Assembly (NCBI RefSeq): GCF_025567625.1
Contig: NZ_JAOQJC010000002.1
Location: 1 to 64,000 of the forward strand
Length of the DNA stretch: 64,000 bases
Reading direction: 5' to 3'
DNA from: Paenibacillus sp. J5C2022
GTDB lineage: Bacteria > Bacillota > Bacilli > Paenibacillales > Paenibacillaceae
Shown here: positions 44,832 through 54,018 of the stretch, piece after piece
How the letters are laid out: each line of letters begins with the position of its first letter
How positions within the stretch are numbered: the first letter of the stretch is position 1
Translations under genes and position numbers: made by a program
The notes under the pieces: generated by a model
Databases searched by the model: none
What the model saw: only the letters and a program-made list of their open reading frames with translations
Told to the model about the DNA's origin: nothing

Positions 44832-45590
44832 ATGAGACTGAATGGAAAAGTAGCGATTGTAACAGGAGCCGCTTCAGGGATGGGCAGGGCAATGGCGGAG
44901 CTGTTCGCCCGGGAAGGCGCGAAAGTGGTTGTTGCGGATATGAACGTCGAACTTGTCGGTCTTGTTGTCGAAGAAATAAAGAGAAACGGCGGGGAAGCGA
45001 CAGGCGTAGTCGTGAACGTCGCCGACAATTCAAGTGTGGAAGCGATGGTAGCTGCAGCGGTCGAGCAATACGGCTGCTTGAATATACTCGTGAACAATGC
45101 CGGTATTATGGATAACTTCGTACCGGCGGGAGAAGTGACGGACGAGCTGTGGAATAAAGTGTTGGGCGTTAATTTGAGCGGACCGATGATGACCTGCAGA
45201 GCCGCTCTGGCGATCATGAAAGAGCAGGAGGATGGCGGCGTTATTATTAACAATGCATCCGTAGGCGGCCTGTTCGGGGCACGCGGCGGCGCATCTTATG
45301 TCGTCTCGAAGCATGGCTTGATCGGATTGACCAAGAATATTGCGGCAACGTACGGCGGGAATGGGAAAATTCGTGCCAATGCCATTGCGCCGGGTGCCAT
45401 CAATACGAATATCGGCTCTACGATTACGGAGCCGAATCCGCTTGGACTCGCCGCGATCGGAGCGGTTGGACAAGCGCCTTCCGGTGAAGCCGCGGAAGTG
45501 GCGGCAGCGGCCTTGTTCCTGGCTTCCGACGAAGCGAGCTTCGTGAACGGCACGACGCTGACGGTGGATGGCGGCTGGACTTCGCGGTAA
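44832..45590 (+). CDS. Short-chain dehydrogenase/reductase
   Basis: A 252-aa classical SDR. The cofactor motif is TGAASGMGRAMA (about 11-22), and Asp in VVADMN suggests NAD preference. The structural motif is NNAGIMD. Catalytic residues are Ser in NNASVGGLFG and the Tyr-Lys pair in YVVSKHG. The C-terminus ends NGTTLTVDGGW. The frame opens at 44760, but ATG 44832 has GGAGGGG seven bases ahead and gives the family start MRLNGKVAIVTG. The substrate is unknown. It is convergent with the second SDR gene; the two share fold but not orientation. Confidence 0.92.
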   Translation: MRLNGKVAIVTGAASGMGRAMAELFAREGAKVVVADMNVELVGLVVEEIKRNGGEATGVVVNVADNSSVEAMVAAAVEQYGCLNILVNNAGIMDNFVPAGEVTDELWNKVLGVNLSGPMMTCRAALAIMKEQEDGGVIINNASVGGLFGARGGASYVVSKHGLIGLTKNIAATYGGNGKIRANAIAPGAINTNIGSTITEPNPLGLAAIGAVGQAPSGEAAEVAAAALFLASDEASFVNGTTLTVDGGWTSR

Positions 45591-45629
45591 GAAGGGCGTG
45601 TCACACAATTTCATATGGCAATGAGAAAA

Positions 45630-45671
45630 GGACCTCATACCCGATTCGTATCGGGAAGAGGTCCATTTTTT
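45630..45671. terminator. Terminator between two convergent SDR genes
   Basis: GGACCTC (45630-45636) pairs with GAGGTCC (45658-45664), enclosing the perfect inner dyad CCCGATtcgtATCGGG. A run of seven T residues follows. It serves the plus-strand SDR and possibly the minus-strand one. Confidence 0.8.
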
Positions 45672-45685
45672 TCATTTTTTTCTGC

Positions 45686-46438
45686 TTATTTAGCCGTTAC
45701 GCCGCCATCGACTGCCAGCTCGGCGCCGGTAATATAGGAAGATTCATCGGAAGCCAGGAACAATACGGCTTGCGCCACTTCGGACGCCTCGCCGACTCTC
45801 GGCAGAGCCGTCTGGGACAGGAACCATTGGTTCATCTGCTCATTCTGGATGAGATGCTCGCTCATCGGCGTCGTAATAAAGCCGGGATGCACGGAGTTGA
45901 CGCGGATGTTGAACTTTCCGTAGTCGACTGCCGCCGCTTTGCTCAGCAGCCGGACGCCGCCTTTGGAAGCTGTATAGGCACCGGCGCCGCTTCCGCCGGT
46001 CAAGCCCGCGATGGAAGAAATGTTGATGATGGATCCCTGCTTGCTCGTCATCATATGTGGAATGACATGCTTCATGCCGAGAAATACACTGGTCATATTG
46101 ATGGCTATGACCTTGTCCCATTGCTCCAGCGTCGTCTCCAGCATGCTCGTTGCCAATGAGATTCCCGCATTGTTCACGAGAATGTCGATCTTGCCGAACT
46201 TGCCGATCACCTCGCTGACGATAGTCGACCATTGCTCCTCGGAAGCGACATCCTGCTTGTAAGCGACGGCAGTGCCTCCGCCAGCCCGAATGTCGGCCGC
46301 CGCTTTCATCACATTGCTCTCATTAATGTCGGTCAAGACGACTTTCGCGCCCTCCTGAGCGAGAAGCTTGGCTTCCTCCAATCCCATGCCGCTGCCTGCA
46401 CCTGTGACGATAGCTACTTTTTCATTAAGACGATTCAT
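45686..46438 (-). CDS. Short-chain dehydrogenase/reductase
   Basis: A 250-aa classical SDR. Motifs: TGAGSGMGLEEAK (cofactor), NNAGISL, catalytic Ser in NISSIAGLTGG, Tyr-Lys in YTASKGGVR, and the end ITGAELAVDGGVTAK. The frame is open from 46501, but ATG 46438 has GGGAGG seven bases before it and gives MNRLNEKVAIVTGAG. It is divergent from the TetR gene at 46610, with a perfect inverted repeat between them. Probably repressed by that TetR protein. The substrate is unknown. Confidence 0.92.
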   Translation of the reverse strand: MNRLNEKVAIVTGAGSGMGLEEAKLLAQEGAKVVLTDINESNVMKAAADIRAGGGTAVAYKQDVASEEQWSTIVSEVIGKFGKIDILVNNAGISLATSMLETTLEQWDKVIAINMTSVFLGMKHVIPHMMTSKQGSIINISSIAGLTGGSGAGAYTASKGGVRLLSKAAAVDYGKFNIRVNSVHPGFITTPMSEHLIQNEQMNQWFLSQTALPRVGEASEVAQAVLFLASDESSYITGAELAVDGGVTAK

Positions 46439-46457
46439 AGATATGACCTCCCTGAGG

Positions 46458-46504
46458 ATAGTGATGGTAATGAATTCGATAGTGATAGTTATGACTATCA
46501 CTAT
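46458..46504. promoter_or_regulatory. TetR-type operator with an extra half-site
   Basis: A perfect inverted repeat: ATAGTGATAGT (46479-46489), 4 bases, then ACTATCACTAT (46494-46504). A further half-site, ATAGTGATGGT, lies at 46458-46468 in the same orientation, 21 bases upstream. It is placed between the SDR gene and the TetR gene, 41 bases from the SDR start codon. Confidence 0.8.
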
Positions 46505-46609
46505 GTTAATTCATTATATCACCACTGCACGCGTTCGACAATTGTTGTGAGGCAAGGGGTTGAAGAGTATAATTTGGGATAGAGATTGAGGACGTGGAAG
46601 GATGACATA

Positions 46610-47260
46610 ATGAAACCGCAGGAACGTTATAAGCAGGAGAGGGAAGAGCAGAAGAAGCAGCGCTCCCAACATATATTGCAAGCGGCGGAGAAGGTTTTTT
46701 TTCGCAAAGGGATGGAATTTACAACGATGAATGATATTGCAGAGGAAGCGAATATCGGGGTGGCGACCGTATTCAGACATTTTCCCAATAAGGAGAGCTT
46801 GATGGCTTCTATCGCCAGTCATATGATGGGGGAAATTCTGGATAGCTTTCAAAGGATCGCGGATAGGCCTGTACCTTGTCTGGAGAAGATCGGCGAGCTG
46901 TTCGATTATTTCATCACGCTGCTGGAGGAGAACCGAAGCTCGTTCATCAAGTTCATGGAGGACTTGCATTTGAATGTATCTCATTCCGGTCAGGCGAATG
47001 GAATGCTGGAGGACAGCGAGACTGTTGGACGACAAATATTCGAGGTGTTCGGTTCGATTATAGAGCAGGGGGAAAGCGACGGCTCCTTGCGAAGCGATTT
47101 GGAGACGCGCGAAGTTCTGCTAACGGTCGTGAATGCGTTCGGATTGTTCTCAAGCAAGCTGTCGTATCAGAAGAACGTGCTATTGCTCCCGACCGATGTG
47201 GAGCCGGAGCGGCAGTTGGCCATTATGAAGACGATCATACTGGCTTACTTGAAGGCATGA
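46610..47260 (+). CDS. TetR-family regulator
   Basis: A 216-aa regulator. The N-terminal arm is very charged (KPQERYKQEREEQKKQRSQ). The helix-turn-helix follows: ILQAAEKVFFRKGMEFTTMN, then DIAEEANIGVATVFRHFPNK. The C-terminal half is an all-helical ligand domain. ATG 46610 is preferred to the upstream in-frame start at 46586, since GGAAGGAT lies about seven bases ahead of it. It is divergent from the SDR gene; the perfect inverted repeat between them is the probable operator. It is convergent with the GntR/FCD gene. Confidence 0.9.
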   Translation: MKPQERYKQEREEQKKQRSQHILQAAEKVFFRKGMEFTTMNDIAEEANIGVATVFRHFPNKESLMASIASHMMGEILDSFQRIADRPVPCLEKIGELFDYFITLLEENRSSFIKFMEDLHLNVSHSGQANGMLEDSETVGRQIFEVFGSIIEQGESDGSLRSDLETREVLLTVVNAFGLFSSKLSYQKNVLLLPTDVEPERQLAIMKTIILAYLKA

Positions 47261-47302
47261 CCACCGCTCCGGATCGTCATGCTCACATTAGTGCATGACG
47301 AG

Positions 47303-48016
47303 TTAACCTTCGTGACGCTTCAAGACGGCGTCTACCTTCGACAAATGCTCTTGTAGACGCTGGACGGACAGTTCGGCGTCGCTAGCGGCAATGGCTTCAT
47401 AAATCGCCCGGTGCTCGTCCAGCAAGCGGGTGGAAGTGGCTTGCTCCCGATAAAACCATAGCTCCCGCGTTCGGCCGATTGTCTCGGTCAGCCGCTGCGT
47501 CAGAGAGCTCATAAGCTCATTAAGCAGCGAATTATGGGAAGCTGCCGCGATGGCAGTATGGAAGTCGACGTCGGCCCGTTCGCTCTCGGCCGTATCGTTA
47601 TGCGCTGCAGCCTGCGCCATTCTGTCCAGAATGGCTTCCAGACGGGCCAAATCTTCTTCCGTTCGCCTGCTGGATGCCAGCTCCGCCGTACCTGCCTCCA
47701 GTACTTTGCGCACCTCCAATATTTCACGCAGCGACTCCGCTTCACGGAACAGAGAGCCGGCTCCGTGCTGCTCCCCGGAGGGCAGCGTCTTGCTGACGAA
47801 TGTGCCTCCGCCATGACGGATATCCAGCCATCCCATCGCTTTCAATGCGCTCAGCGCCTCGCGTATGGTTGATCGTCCGACGCCGAACGATTGCGACAGA
47901 TCGACGACCGACGGGAGCTTTTCTCCCGGCAGAAGCTCGCTCCCCTTTATCCGTTCCAGAAGAATCCGGCTTACGATTTCGTGACCTTTCTCCGTCTCTA
48001 TTTTCATCTTTCGCAT
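47303..48016 (-). CDS. GntR-family regulator of FadR/FCD type
   Basis: A 237-aa regulator. The winged helix-turn-helix is at about 15-80: GEKLPSVVDLSQSFGVGRST, then IREALSALKAMGWLDIRHGG. The FCD ligand domain (about 95-225) carries the metal-binding His set, seen in DVDFHTAIAAASHNSLLNEL and LDEHRAIYEAI. The frame opens at 48046, but ATG 48016 has GGAGG eight bases ahead. It is divergent from the glcD/glcF pair. FCD regulators of this neighbourhood (GlcC/LldR-like) sense hydroxy-acids such as glycolate or lactate. That ligand is inferred from context only. Confidence 0.92.
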   Translation of the reverse strand: MRKMKIETEKGHEIVSRILLERIKGSELLPGEKLPSVVDLSQSFGVGRSTIREALSALKAMGWLDIRHGGGTFVSKTLPSGEQHGAGSLFREAESLREILEVRKVLEAGTAELASSRRTEEDLARLEAILDRMAQAAAHNDTAESERADVDFHTAIAAASHNSLLNELMSSLTQRLTETIGRTRELWFYREQATSTRLLDEHRAIYEAIAASDAELSVQRLQEHLSKVDAVLKRHEG

Positions 48017-48093
48017 AGGCGTTCCTCCAACCTCTAATACTTCCATTGACTGCCTGCCATGAACGATTTCAAGCTTTGTTGCAATTTTCTCTG

Positions 48094-48143
48094 TTGCTTT
48101 AGTATAAGCATACGTTATAATGAATGAAAAGTCATCAGATGAC
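48094..48143 (+). promoter_or_regulatory. Promoter and operator of glcD
   Basis: TTGCTT (48094-48099), a 16-base spacer and TATAAT (48116-48121). The perfect dyad GTCATC-A-GATGAC follows at 48131-48143, just after the expected start point. This placement fits repression by the divergently encoded GntR/FCD protein. Confidence 0.65.
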
Positions 48144-48178
48144 CTGATCTATATAGACGTGAAGCGGAGGGGATGCTA

Positions 48179-49591
48179 GTGCAAGCAGAATTGGGCAAAA
48201 AACTACGGGCTATTGTCGGGGAGAAGTGGTTCAGGGACGATCAGGAAGCACTCGTCGCGCATTCGTATGACGGTACACCGATGCTGCAGTCGCTGCCTGA
48301 AGGAGTGATCTATCCTTCCTCGACCGAGGAAGTGTCCGCCATTATGAAGGTGCTGTCGGAGGCTCGCATACCGCTCGTCAGCAGAGGTTCAGGCTCGAAT
48401 CTGTGCGGCGGAACCGTACCTGTGCAAGGCGGGATCGTCATGGTCATGCACCGGATGAACAGCATACTGGAAGTGGATGAAGAGAACTTGACGGCGACAG
48501 TGCAGCCGGGGCTAATCACGGCGGAGTTCATTCAACATATCGAAGCGAGAGGATTATTCTATCCGCCCGACCCCAGCAGCATGAAGATCAGTACGATCGG
48601 CGGCAACATCGCGGAATGCTCCGGTGGACTGCGCGGCTTGAAGTATGGAACGACGAAGGATTACGTTATCGGGCTTGAGGCGGTGCTGGCGGATGGCAGA
48701 ATCATTCGCACGGGAGGCAAGCTGATGAAGGATGTGGCCGGCTATGATCTGACGAAGCTGCTCGTCGGCTCCGAAGGCACGCTCGCCGTCATAACCGAAG
48801 CGACGCTGAAGCTGATTCCGCCGCCGAAGACGAAGAAGACGATGCTGGCGATGTACCGCGATTTATATGGTGCCGCCAGGACGGTATCGCGCATTATCGA
48901 ATCGCACATCATTCCCGCTACGCTGGAATTTATGGACAACCCGACGATCCGAGTCGTGGACGACTTCGCAGGCCTCGGACTGCCGCGCGATATGGAGGCC
49001 ATCTTGCTGATTGAGCAGGACGGCGATCCCGAGACGGTAGAACGCGATATAGCTCGAATCTCGGAAATATGCGCATCGGAAGCGGCCGACCGCATCGAGG
49101 TGGCGGCGACGAGGGAGGAAGCGGAGAAGCTGCTGACGGCGCGCAGAAGCGCATTCACGGCGCTAGCCCGTCTGCGTCCGACGACGATACTGGAGGATGC
49201 CACCGTGCCGCGCTCACGGATTGCCGATATGGTGCTGCGCATTAACGAGATTGCCAAGAAGCACCGTGTCACCATTGCCACCTTCGGTCATGCGGGAGAT
49301 GGCAATCTTCACCCTACGGCTACGACGGATGCGCGAGATGCGGAGGAGATTCATCGCGTGGAAGCCGCGTTCGAGGAAATATTCGAGGCAGCGATTGCGC
49401 TGGGCGGTACGATTACCGGCGAGCATGGCGTCGGAATGGTGAAAGCGCCTTATCTGGAATGGAAGGTGGGAGAGCCGGGCATCGAGCTGATGAAAGGCAT
49501 TAAAGCGGCGTTCGACCCGCATCATCTGCTGAATCCCGGCAAAATATTCGCCAAGGAAACAAGGAAAAGGGTGGTGATTCAGCATGGGTGA
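48179..49591 (+). CDS. glcD: FAD-linked glycolate/lactate-type oxidase subunit, GlcD
   Basis: A 470-aa flavoprotein of the GlcD/LldD-2 group that oxidises a 2-hydroxy acid. The FAD_binding_4 domain is at the N-terminus: VSRGSGSNLCGGTVPVQGG, then GGNIAECSGGLRGLKYGTTK. The FAD oxidase C domain is at the C-terminus: TIATFGHAGDGNLHPTATTD and TGEHGVGMVKAPYLEW. An ATG at 48173 abuts GGAGGGG; GTG 48179 is six bases from it and is taken as the start. Its end overlaps glcF by eight bases. Electrons should pass to the iron-sulfur subunit. Glycolate versus D-lactate cannot be told. Confidence 0.9.
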   Translation: MQAELGKKLRAIVGEKWFRDDQEALVAHSYDGTPMLQSLPEGVIYPSSTEEVSAIMKVLSEARIPLVSRGSGSNLCGGTVPVQGGIVMVMHRMNSILEVDEENLTATVQPGLITAEFIQHIEARGLFYPPDPSSMKISTIGGNIAECSGGLRGLKYGTTKDYVIGLEAVLADGRIIRTGGKLMKDVAGYDLTKLLVGSEGTLAVITEATLKLIPPPKTKKTMLAMYRDLYGAARTVSRIIESHIIPATLEFMDNPTIRVVDDFAGLGLPRDMEAILLIEQDGDPETVERDIARISEICASEAADRIEVAATREEAEKLLTARRSAFTALARLRPTTILEDATVPRSRIADMVLRINEIAKKHRVTIATFGHAGDGNLHPTATTDARDAEEIHRVEAAFEEIFEAAIALGGTITGEHGVGMVKAPYLEWKVGEPGIELMKGIKAAFDPHHLLNPGKIFAKETRKRVVIQHG

Positions 49592-50948
49592 TGCCACTGC
49601 GGGCAAGAAGCCCGACGTTCAGCACAGCAATCCGCTTGCCCGGACACTGCTGAACAAGCTGGATTACGATCAACTGACCAATTGCATGCGCTGCGGCTTC
49701 TGTCTGCCCGCTTGCCCCACCTTCCGGGAGACGGGAGTGGAGCCGGAATCGCCGCGCGGACGAATCGCTCTGATGAAGGCGGTAGTCGACGGCGTCATGG
49801 AGCCGGATGCGGCCTTCCAGGACCAGATGAACCACTGTCTTGGCTGCCGCGCATGCGAGCCGGTCTGTCCTGCGGATGTGAAGTACGGCCAGCTGATGGA
49901 GCAGGCGAGGGATGCGATTGAAGACCACGCGCCTCACAATGCAGCCGTACAGGGGCTGCGCCGGCTCATGTTCAAAGGGGTCTTCCCGAAGCGCGGGGCG
50001 TTGAAGCTGCTGGGCGGCTCCTTGCGCTTGTATCAGAAGACGGGACTTCGGCGGCTGGCGCGCGGGACTGGCGTCATGCGCTTGTTCCCGCAGCACTTGC
50101 GCGAGATGGAGGCGGTATTGCCGGAGGCTTCTGCAAGCGGCGTCGTGGAGCAGCTTGGCGCCTTCTATCCCGCCAAGGGCGAGCCGATAGCAAGGGTAGC
50201 CTTATTCAGAGGCTGCATCATGGACGTCCTGTTCGTGGGAACGAACGTGAATACGGTCAAGCTGTTGTCGGAAGCGGGCTTCGACGTCGTCATTCCGAAG
50301 GAGCAAGGTTGCTGTGGCGCGCTCCATGCCCACAGCGGTGAGATGGATGCGGCCAGGGAACTGGCCCGGCATAATATTGCGGCATTCAAGGCTGCCGGCG
50401 TAGACTATATCGTGTCCAATGCAGGCGGCTGCGGCGCGCTGCTTGTCGATTACGGGCATTTGCTGCATGAGGACGACAAAGTTCAAGTGCGCGAGGATGC
50501 GAAGTGGTTCGCGGAGCGGACGGTCGATGTGAGCCGTCTTATCGTCGAGCAGGGACGCATTCCCGCATTCGCGGATATTGGTGAGGAATCCACCGTCACG
50601 TATCAGGATTCCTGTCATCTCCGCAATGTGATGAAGAGCTCCGATGCGCCCAGACAGCTGATGCGCAGCGTAGACGGTGCTTCCTTCGTGGAGATGAAGG
50701 AAGCGGATCGCTGCTGCGGCTCGGCGGGCATCTACAATGTGACGCAGCCGGAGATGGCGGGGCAGATTCTGGAGCATAAGATGGAGCATGCTTCCGCTAC
50801 GAATGCCCGCTATATGCTGACAAGCAATCCAGGCTGCCTGCTGCAGATGAAGCTGGGCATCGAGAAGCATAAGCCGCCGTTCCGGATGGAAGCTCTCCAT
50901 ATCGTCGATTATTTGTACGAGCGTGTAAAGAGCGGCGGTTCGGACTGA
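49584..50948 (+). CDS. glcF: Iron-sulfur subunit, GlcF-type
   Basis: A 454-aa protein with two 4Fe-4S clusters near the N-terminus (CMRCGFCLPACP and CLGCRACEPVCP) and two CCG domains in the C-terminal half. The first CCG is FRGCIMDVLFVG with EQGCCGALHAHSG. The second is YQDSCHLRNVMKSSDAP with DRCCGSAGIYNVTQPEMA. It starts eight bases before the glcD stop, so the two are coupled. It is the electron-transfer partner of GlcD. No GlcE subunit is present, as is common in Firmicutes. A terminator follows at 50994. Confidence 0.92.
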   Translation: MGDATAGKKPDVQHSNPLARTLLNKLDYDQLTNCMRCGFCLPACPTFRETGVEPESPRGRIALMKAVVDGVMEPDAAFQDQMNHCLGCRACEPVCPADVKYGQLMEQARDAIEDHAPHNAAVQGLRRLMFKGVFPKRGALKLLGGSLRLYQKTGLRRLARGTGVMRLFPQHLREMEAVLPEASASGVVEQLGAFYPAKGEPIARVALFRGCIMDVLFVGTNVNTVKLLSEAGFDVVIPKEQGCCGALHAHSGEMDAARELARHNIAAFKAAGVDYIVSNAGGCGALLVDYGHLLHEDDKVQVREDAKWFAERTVDVSRLIVEQGRIPAFADIGEESTVTYQDSCHLRNVMKSSDAPRQLMRSVDGASFVEMKEADRCCGSAGIYNVTQPEMAGQILEHKMEHASATNARYMLTSNPGCLLQMKLGIEKHKPPFRMEALHIVDYLYERVKSGGSD

Positions 50949-50993
50949 TTATAGCGCATCAGAGTAAGTATAAGTGTAAGTGTAAGTGTAAGT

Positions 50994-51026
50994 GCCAGCG
51001 ATACCGACCGGTGTCGCTGGCTTTTT
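50994..51026 (+). terminator. glcDF terminator
   Basis: GCCAGCGA (50994-51001) pairs with TCGCTGGC (51014-51021), extended inside by ACCG with CGGT. TTTTT follows at 51022-51026. Confidence 0.88.
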
Positions 51027-51042
51027 CGCATGCTTGCCTCCC

Positions 51043-51210
51043 CGCCCAAAGTGCCTGTCTGCCCCAAAAGTAGCCCTCAATCGCTCATTATGCTTACATA
51101 ACCCCCGCAAGTGATCGGAAAAGTGTGCGCTATCGCTCAAAATGATCACATAGCCCCGCCTAAAGTGCCAGCCCGCCCCAAAAGTAGCACCTGCCATCGC
51201 TCACTCATTT
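51043..51210. repeat. Imperfect 114-bp direct duplication
   Basis: CGCC(C/T)AAAGTGCC is at 51043-51055 and 51157-51169. GCCCCAAAAGTAGC is at 51061-51074 and 51175-51188, and TCGCTCA follows in both. All show the same 114-base offset. A third CGCTCAAAATGATCACATAG piece lies between them. Confidence 0.75.
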
Positions 51211-51349
51211 TGCCCTTGGATACGAAAAATTCACAAAGAAAATGTCGAAATATGAAGGTTTATGTCTTTATTGGTCGAATTATTGCAACATGAATTTGCG
51301 TTGATAAGGGAGAAGGGATGAAGAAATTGATAAGAGGAGCTGAGAAGGG

Positions 51350-53362
51350 ATGAAGAAAGAAGAAGCGGGTGCGTTAAATAAGTGGTCGGGATCGATCAAA
51401 ACTAAATTCATTGTATTTTTGTTGCTGATGATTCTAATTCCTTCCGTATTGGCCTCTTGGCTGTTGACGAGCGATCTGACAGGCGATGTGGAAACGGAAT
51501 TGAAAGAGCGTCAGTTGTCAATCGCATCGTCGAACGCACAGGCGTTGAATGACTTTTTACAGTCAAAAGTGAAGGCGATGGAGGGAATCATTGAGGCGCG
51601 CAGAGCTACCTTCCTGCAAAATGATGAACAAGTTGTATTGGAGCTGCTTGAATCGTTGAAAGCGATGAATCCCGATATTCAGCTGTTCTCCTATTCGCCG
51701 GTATCCGGGATGTCGATTAACGATCAGGGAGAATACAAGGACATATCTATCTATGATAATTTCAAGCGCATTAAACAAGACAACACGATTGGCATATCTG
51801 ACGTAATCCATGATCCCGAGAATGACGAGAACATTATTATTATCGATATTCCCATCGATACGAGCGGTGAGTTCAAAGGTCTGCTGCAGGCAATCGTCAA
51901 TCCCGACCATCTCTTGCAAAACTTGAATCGCAACAAGATGGGCGAGACGGGATACGTCTATATTCTATCGAAGGAGGGCATGTATCTTACACATACGTCT
52001 CCGGAGAAGATCGGGCAGGAATATAAGCAATTTGCAACGGAATCGAAAATAAAGCTATACGAGGAAACCGTTCTCGCGGAAGAGAAAGGCAGCATTCGCT
52101 ATACGGAACCTGACGGCTCGCAGCGTCTTGCTTCGTTCGCCAATGTGGACACAACGGACTGGCGCATCGTCGTATCGGGCAATGAAACTGATCTGATGAG
52201 CAGTGTGCAAGCCGCCAAGCAAAGAGGCATCTGGGTCATTGTCATATGTGCGGCGGGAGCGAGCATCATTGCTTACTTCGCGGCCTCCTTGATGCTCAGG
52301 CCCGTCATGTCGATCTCCGCTCTGATGAGACATGTAGCGGAAGGAGATCTTCGGGAGAGGCTGCCGGTGAAGGGCAATGATGAGCTGCAGCAGTTGAACA
52401 GTCACATTAACGGCATGCTGGATTCCTTCGGCACAGCGTTGCGGAAGCTGTACGAGGCGGTGGAGCATACAGCCGTATCCTCCGAGCAGTTGACAGCGAT
52501 ATCGGCGAACTCCACTCGTGCTGCGGAACAGACGGCTATGACTGCCCAGCGGATGGAGAAGGGAGCGCGCACACAGCATGAAGGCTCCGAGCAATCTGCC
52601 TTTGCAATGGAGGAGATGGCAGTCGGCATAACGAAGATTGCGGAATCCTCCGGGCTCGTCAGCGAGCAGGCGGTATCCGTGCACGGCAGAGTAAGCGAAG
52701 GGGACGAGGTGGTGCAATCCGCCGTACAGCAATGCAATGTCGCAAGCGATACGGTAAGCAGGGCGGCAATGATGGTGAAGGAGCTGGAGCGGAAGTCGGA
52801 GGAAATCAACAGCATCGTAAAATACATATCCGATATTGCCACGCAGACCAACCTGCTGTCCTTGAATGCTTCCATCGAAGCGGCCCGCGCCGGTGAGCAT
52901 GGAAGAGGCTTCGCCGTCGTAGCTGGGGAAGTGAAGAAGCTGGCGGAGCAGACCTCGCACGCTACCGGTTCTATCGCATCTATCTTGCATGAGGTGCAGC
53001 AATCCGCAGCGCTTACATCCGCATCCATTACGGAAGGAATGGAGGAAGTAAGCAGGAGCGTGACGCATATGGATCAGGTGGGCGCCGTATTCCAATCCAT
53101 TGTCCAATCCGTAGAGCAAGTATCGGCTCAAATTCAAGAAGTCTCCGCAGCTACAGAGGAACTGTCGGCCAGCACGGAAGAGGTGACTGCCTCCATGCTT
53201 GAGATTGTCGATATATCGAAGCATACGCTTCAGGATTTAACGTCGATCTCCGACGCTTCCCAGCGGCAGCATCAATCCATGGGGGAGATATCCTCTTCGT
53301 CGGAATCGTTGAGCCGCATGGCATCGGAGCTGCAGGATCTGGTTGCTAAGTTCAAGGTATAG
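51350..53362 (+). CDS. Methyl-accepting chemotaxis protein, double-Cache sensor
   Basis: A 670-aa chemoreceptor. The first membrane helix (about 20-40: [20 protein letters not shown]) is followed by an extracellular region of about 250 residues with dCache features ([20 protein letters not shown] and [15 protein letters not shown]). The second helix is at about 295-315. HAMP ([20 protein letters not shown]) and the signalling coiled coil follow, with tip [20 protein letters not shown]. The ATG at 51350 has GAGAAGGG just upstream. It stands alone. The ligand is unknown; dCache receptors often bind amino or organic acids. Confidence 0.94.
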   Translation: MKKEEAGALNKWSGSIKTKFIVFLLLMILIPSVLASWLLTSDLTGDVETELKERQLSIASSNAQALNDFLQSKVKAMEGIIEARRATFLQNDEQVVLELLESLKAMNPDIQLFSYSPVSGMSINDQGEYKDISIYDNFKRIKQDNTIGISDVIHDPENDENIIIIDIPIDTSGEFKGLLQAIVNPDHLLQNLNRNKMGETGYVYILSKEGMYLTHTSPEKIGQEYKQFATESKIKLYEETVLAEEKGSIRYTEPDGSQRLASFANVDTTDWRIVVSGNETDLMSSVQAAKQRGIWVIVICAAGASIIAYFAASLMLRPVMSISALMRHVAEGDLRERLPVKGNDELQQLNSHINGMLDSFGTALRKLYEAVEHTAVSSEQLTAISANSTRAAEQTAMTAQRMEKGARTQHEGSEQSAFAMEEMAVGITKIAESSGLVSEQAVSVHGRVSEGDEVVQSAVQQCNVASDTVSRAAMMVKELERKSEEINSIVKYISDIATQTNLLSLNASIEAARAGEHGRGFAVVAGEVKKLAEQTSHATGSIASILHEVQQSAALTSASITEGMEEVSRSVTHMDQVGAVFQSIVQSVEQVSAQIQEVSAATEELSASTEEVTASMLEIVDISKHTLQDLTSISDASQRQHQSMGEISSSSESLSRMASELQDLVAKFKV

Positions 53363-53661
53363 AGGCATGATGAGGAATGATGGTAAGCGATAGAGTAATA
53401 GAGAGGATCAGCCGCTGTTCATGTCGTGACTAATTCGCAGTCTAACTGGATTTATGGATATTATTTTTGGATTGAATCATATTATTGCGCAGATAAATGG
53501 ATTTCTTGTACTAAAATTGAGCTATTCTACTTGTTTGTTGCGAATGATGATGATTCAACTGGACGAAATCCATTTATTTGGAGCAACTACGTTATTTCGA
53601 TTAATATTAAAGGCATAAAATCCATTTAGCGAGTGTTATCGTTCAGGTGAATACAAACAAA

Positions 53662-53707
53662 CAGGGTTGTTCCCCCAGTTGCTTGAATGACTAGGGGGAC
53701 AACCCTG
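53662..53707. terminator. Long stem-loop with one bulge
   Basis: CAGGGTTGTTCCCCC (53662-53676) pairs with GGGGGACAACCCTG (53694-53707), leaving one bulged base, around a 17-base loop. There is no T tract. It may act as a bidirectional stop between the receptor and the minus-strand dehydrogenases. Confidence 0.5.
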
Positions 53708-53845
53708 CTGCTTATATACCATTATAATGACTCACTTGCCCGTACAGGTTAAAGGCTTGTTGAGCATTGAGCCCAATGCCGTTTCAGTGGCTGCTGCAGT
53801 CGAACGTGCGCCTCAATGCCGGAGGCTCCAGCAACGCACCACGCC

Positions 53846-54000
53846 CATCAGCACAACACTCATCAGCACGACACACATCAGCACAACACTCATCAGCACG
53901 ACACACATCAGCGCCCACACTTGTCAGCACGACACACATCTAAACCACGCCCATCAGCACGACACCCATCAGCACTCACGCCCATCAGCGTCACACTCAA
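53846..54000. repeat. Tandem array of about ten 15-bp units
   Basis: Units of the form CATCAGCACRACACW follow each other with a period close to 15 bases; several are exact (CATCAGCACGACACA), others are 15-16 bases with substitutions. The array runs to within 20 bases of the stop codon of the minus-strand gene at 54019. Translated on the plus strand it gives His-Gln-His-Asp/Asn-Thr repeats, but there is no start or ribosome site. Confidence 0.85.
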
Positions 54001-54018
54001 GTGCGCCGCAATGGTGCG

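Larger units (their letters stand above)
50949..51349. other. Intergenic region with hexamer repeat, terminator and a 114-bp imperfect duplication
   Basis: It starts with the tandem hexamer GTAAGT/TAAGTG (50965-50993), then the glcF terminator, then two imperfect copies of a 114-bp unit, then about 140 A/T-richer bases to the chemoreceptor start. No gene was found. Confidence 0.7.
53363..54018. other. Intergenic region with inverted and tandem repeats
   Basis: Between the chemoreceptor and the Gfo/Idh/MocA gene lie about 650 bases without a convincing gene. The A/T-rich frame at 53426-53629 has no ribosome site and a composition (many Ser, Asn, Tyr, Ile) typical of chance. An inverted repeat at 53662 and a 15-bp tandem array at 53846 are described separately. 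Confidence 0.6.

Noticed and set aside
47275-47300. Terminator between the TetR and GntR genes
   Set aside because: The 8-bp CGTCATGC/GCATGACG dyad is short and lacks a T tract, so I do not list it as a terminator.
53426-53629. 67-aa open frame
   Set aside because: No ribosome site, A/T-rich chance composition, not followed by a clean terminator.
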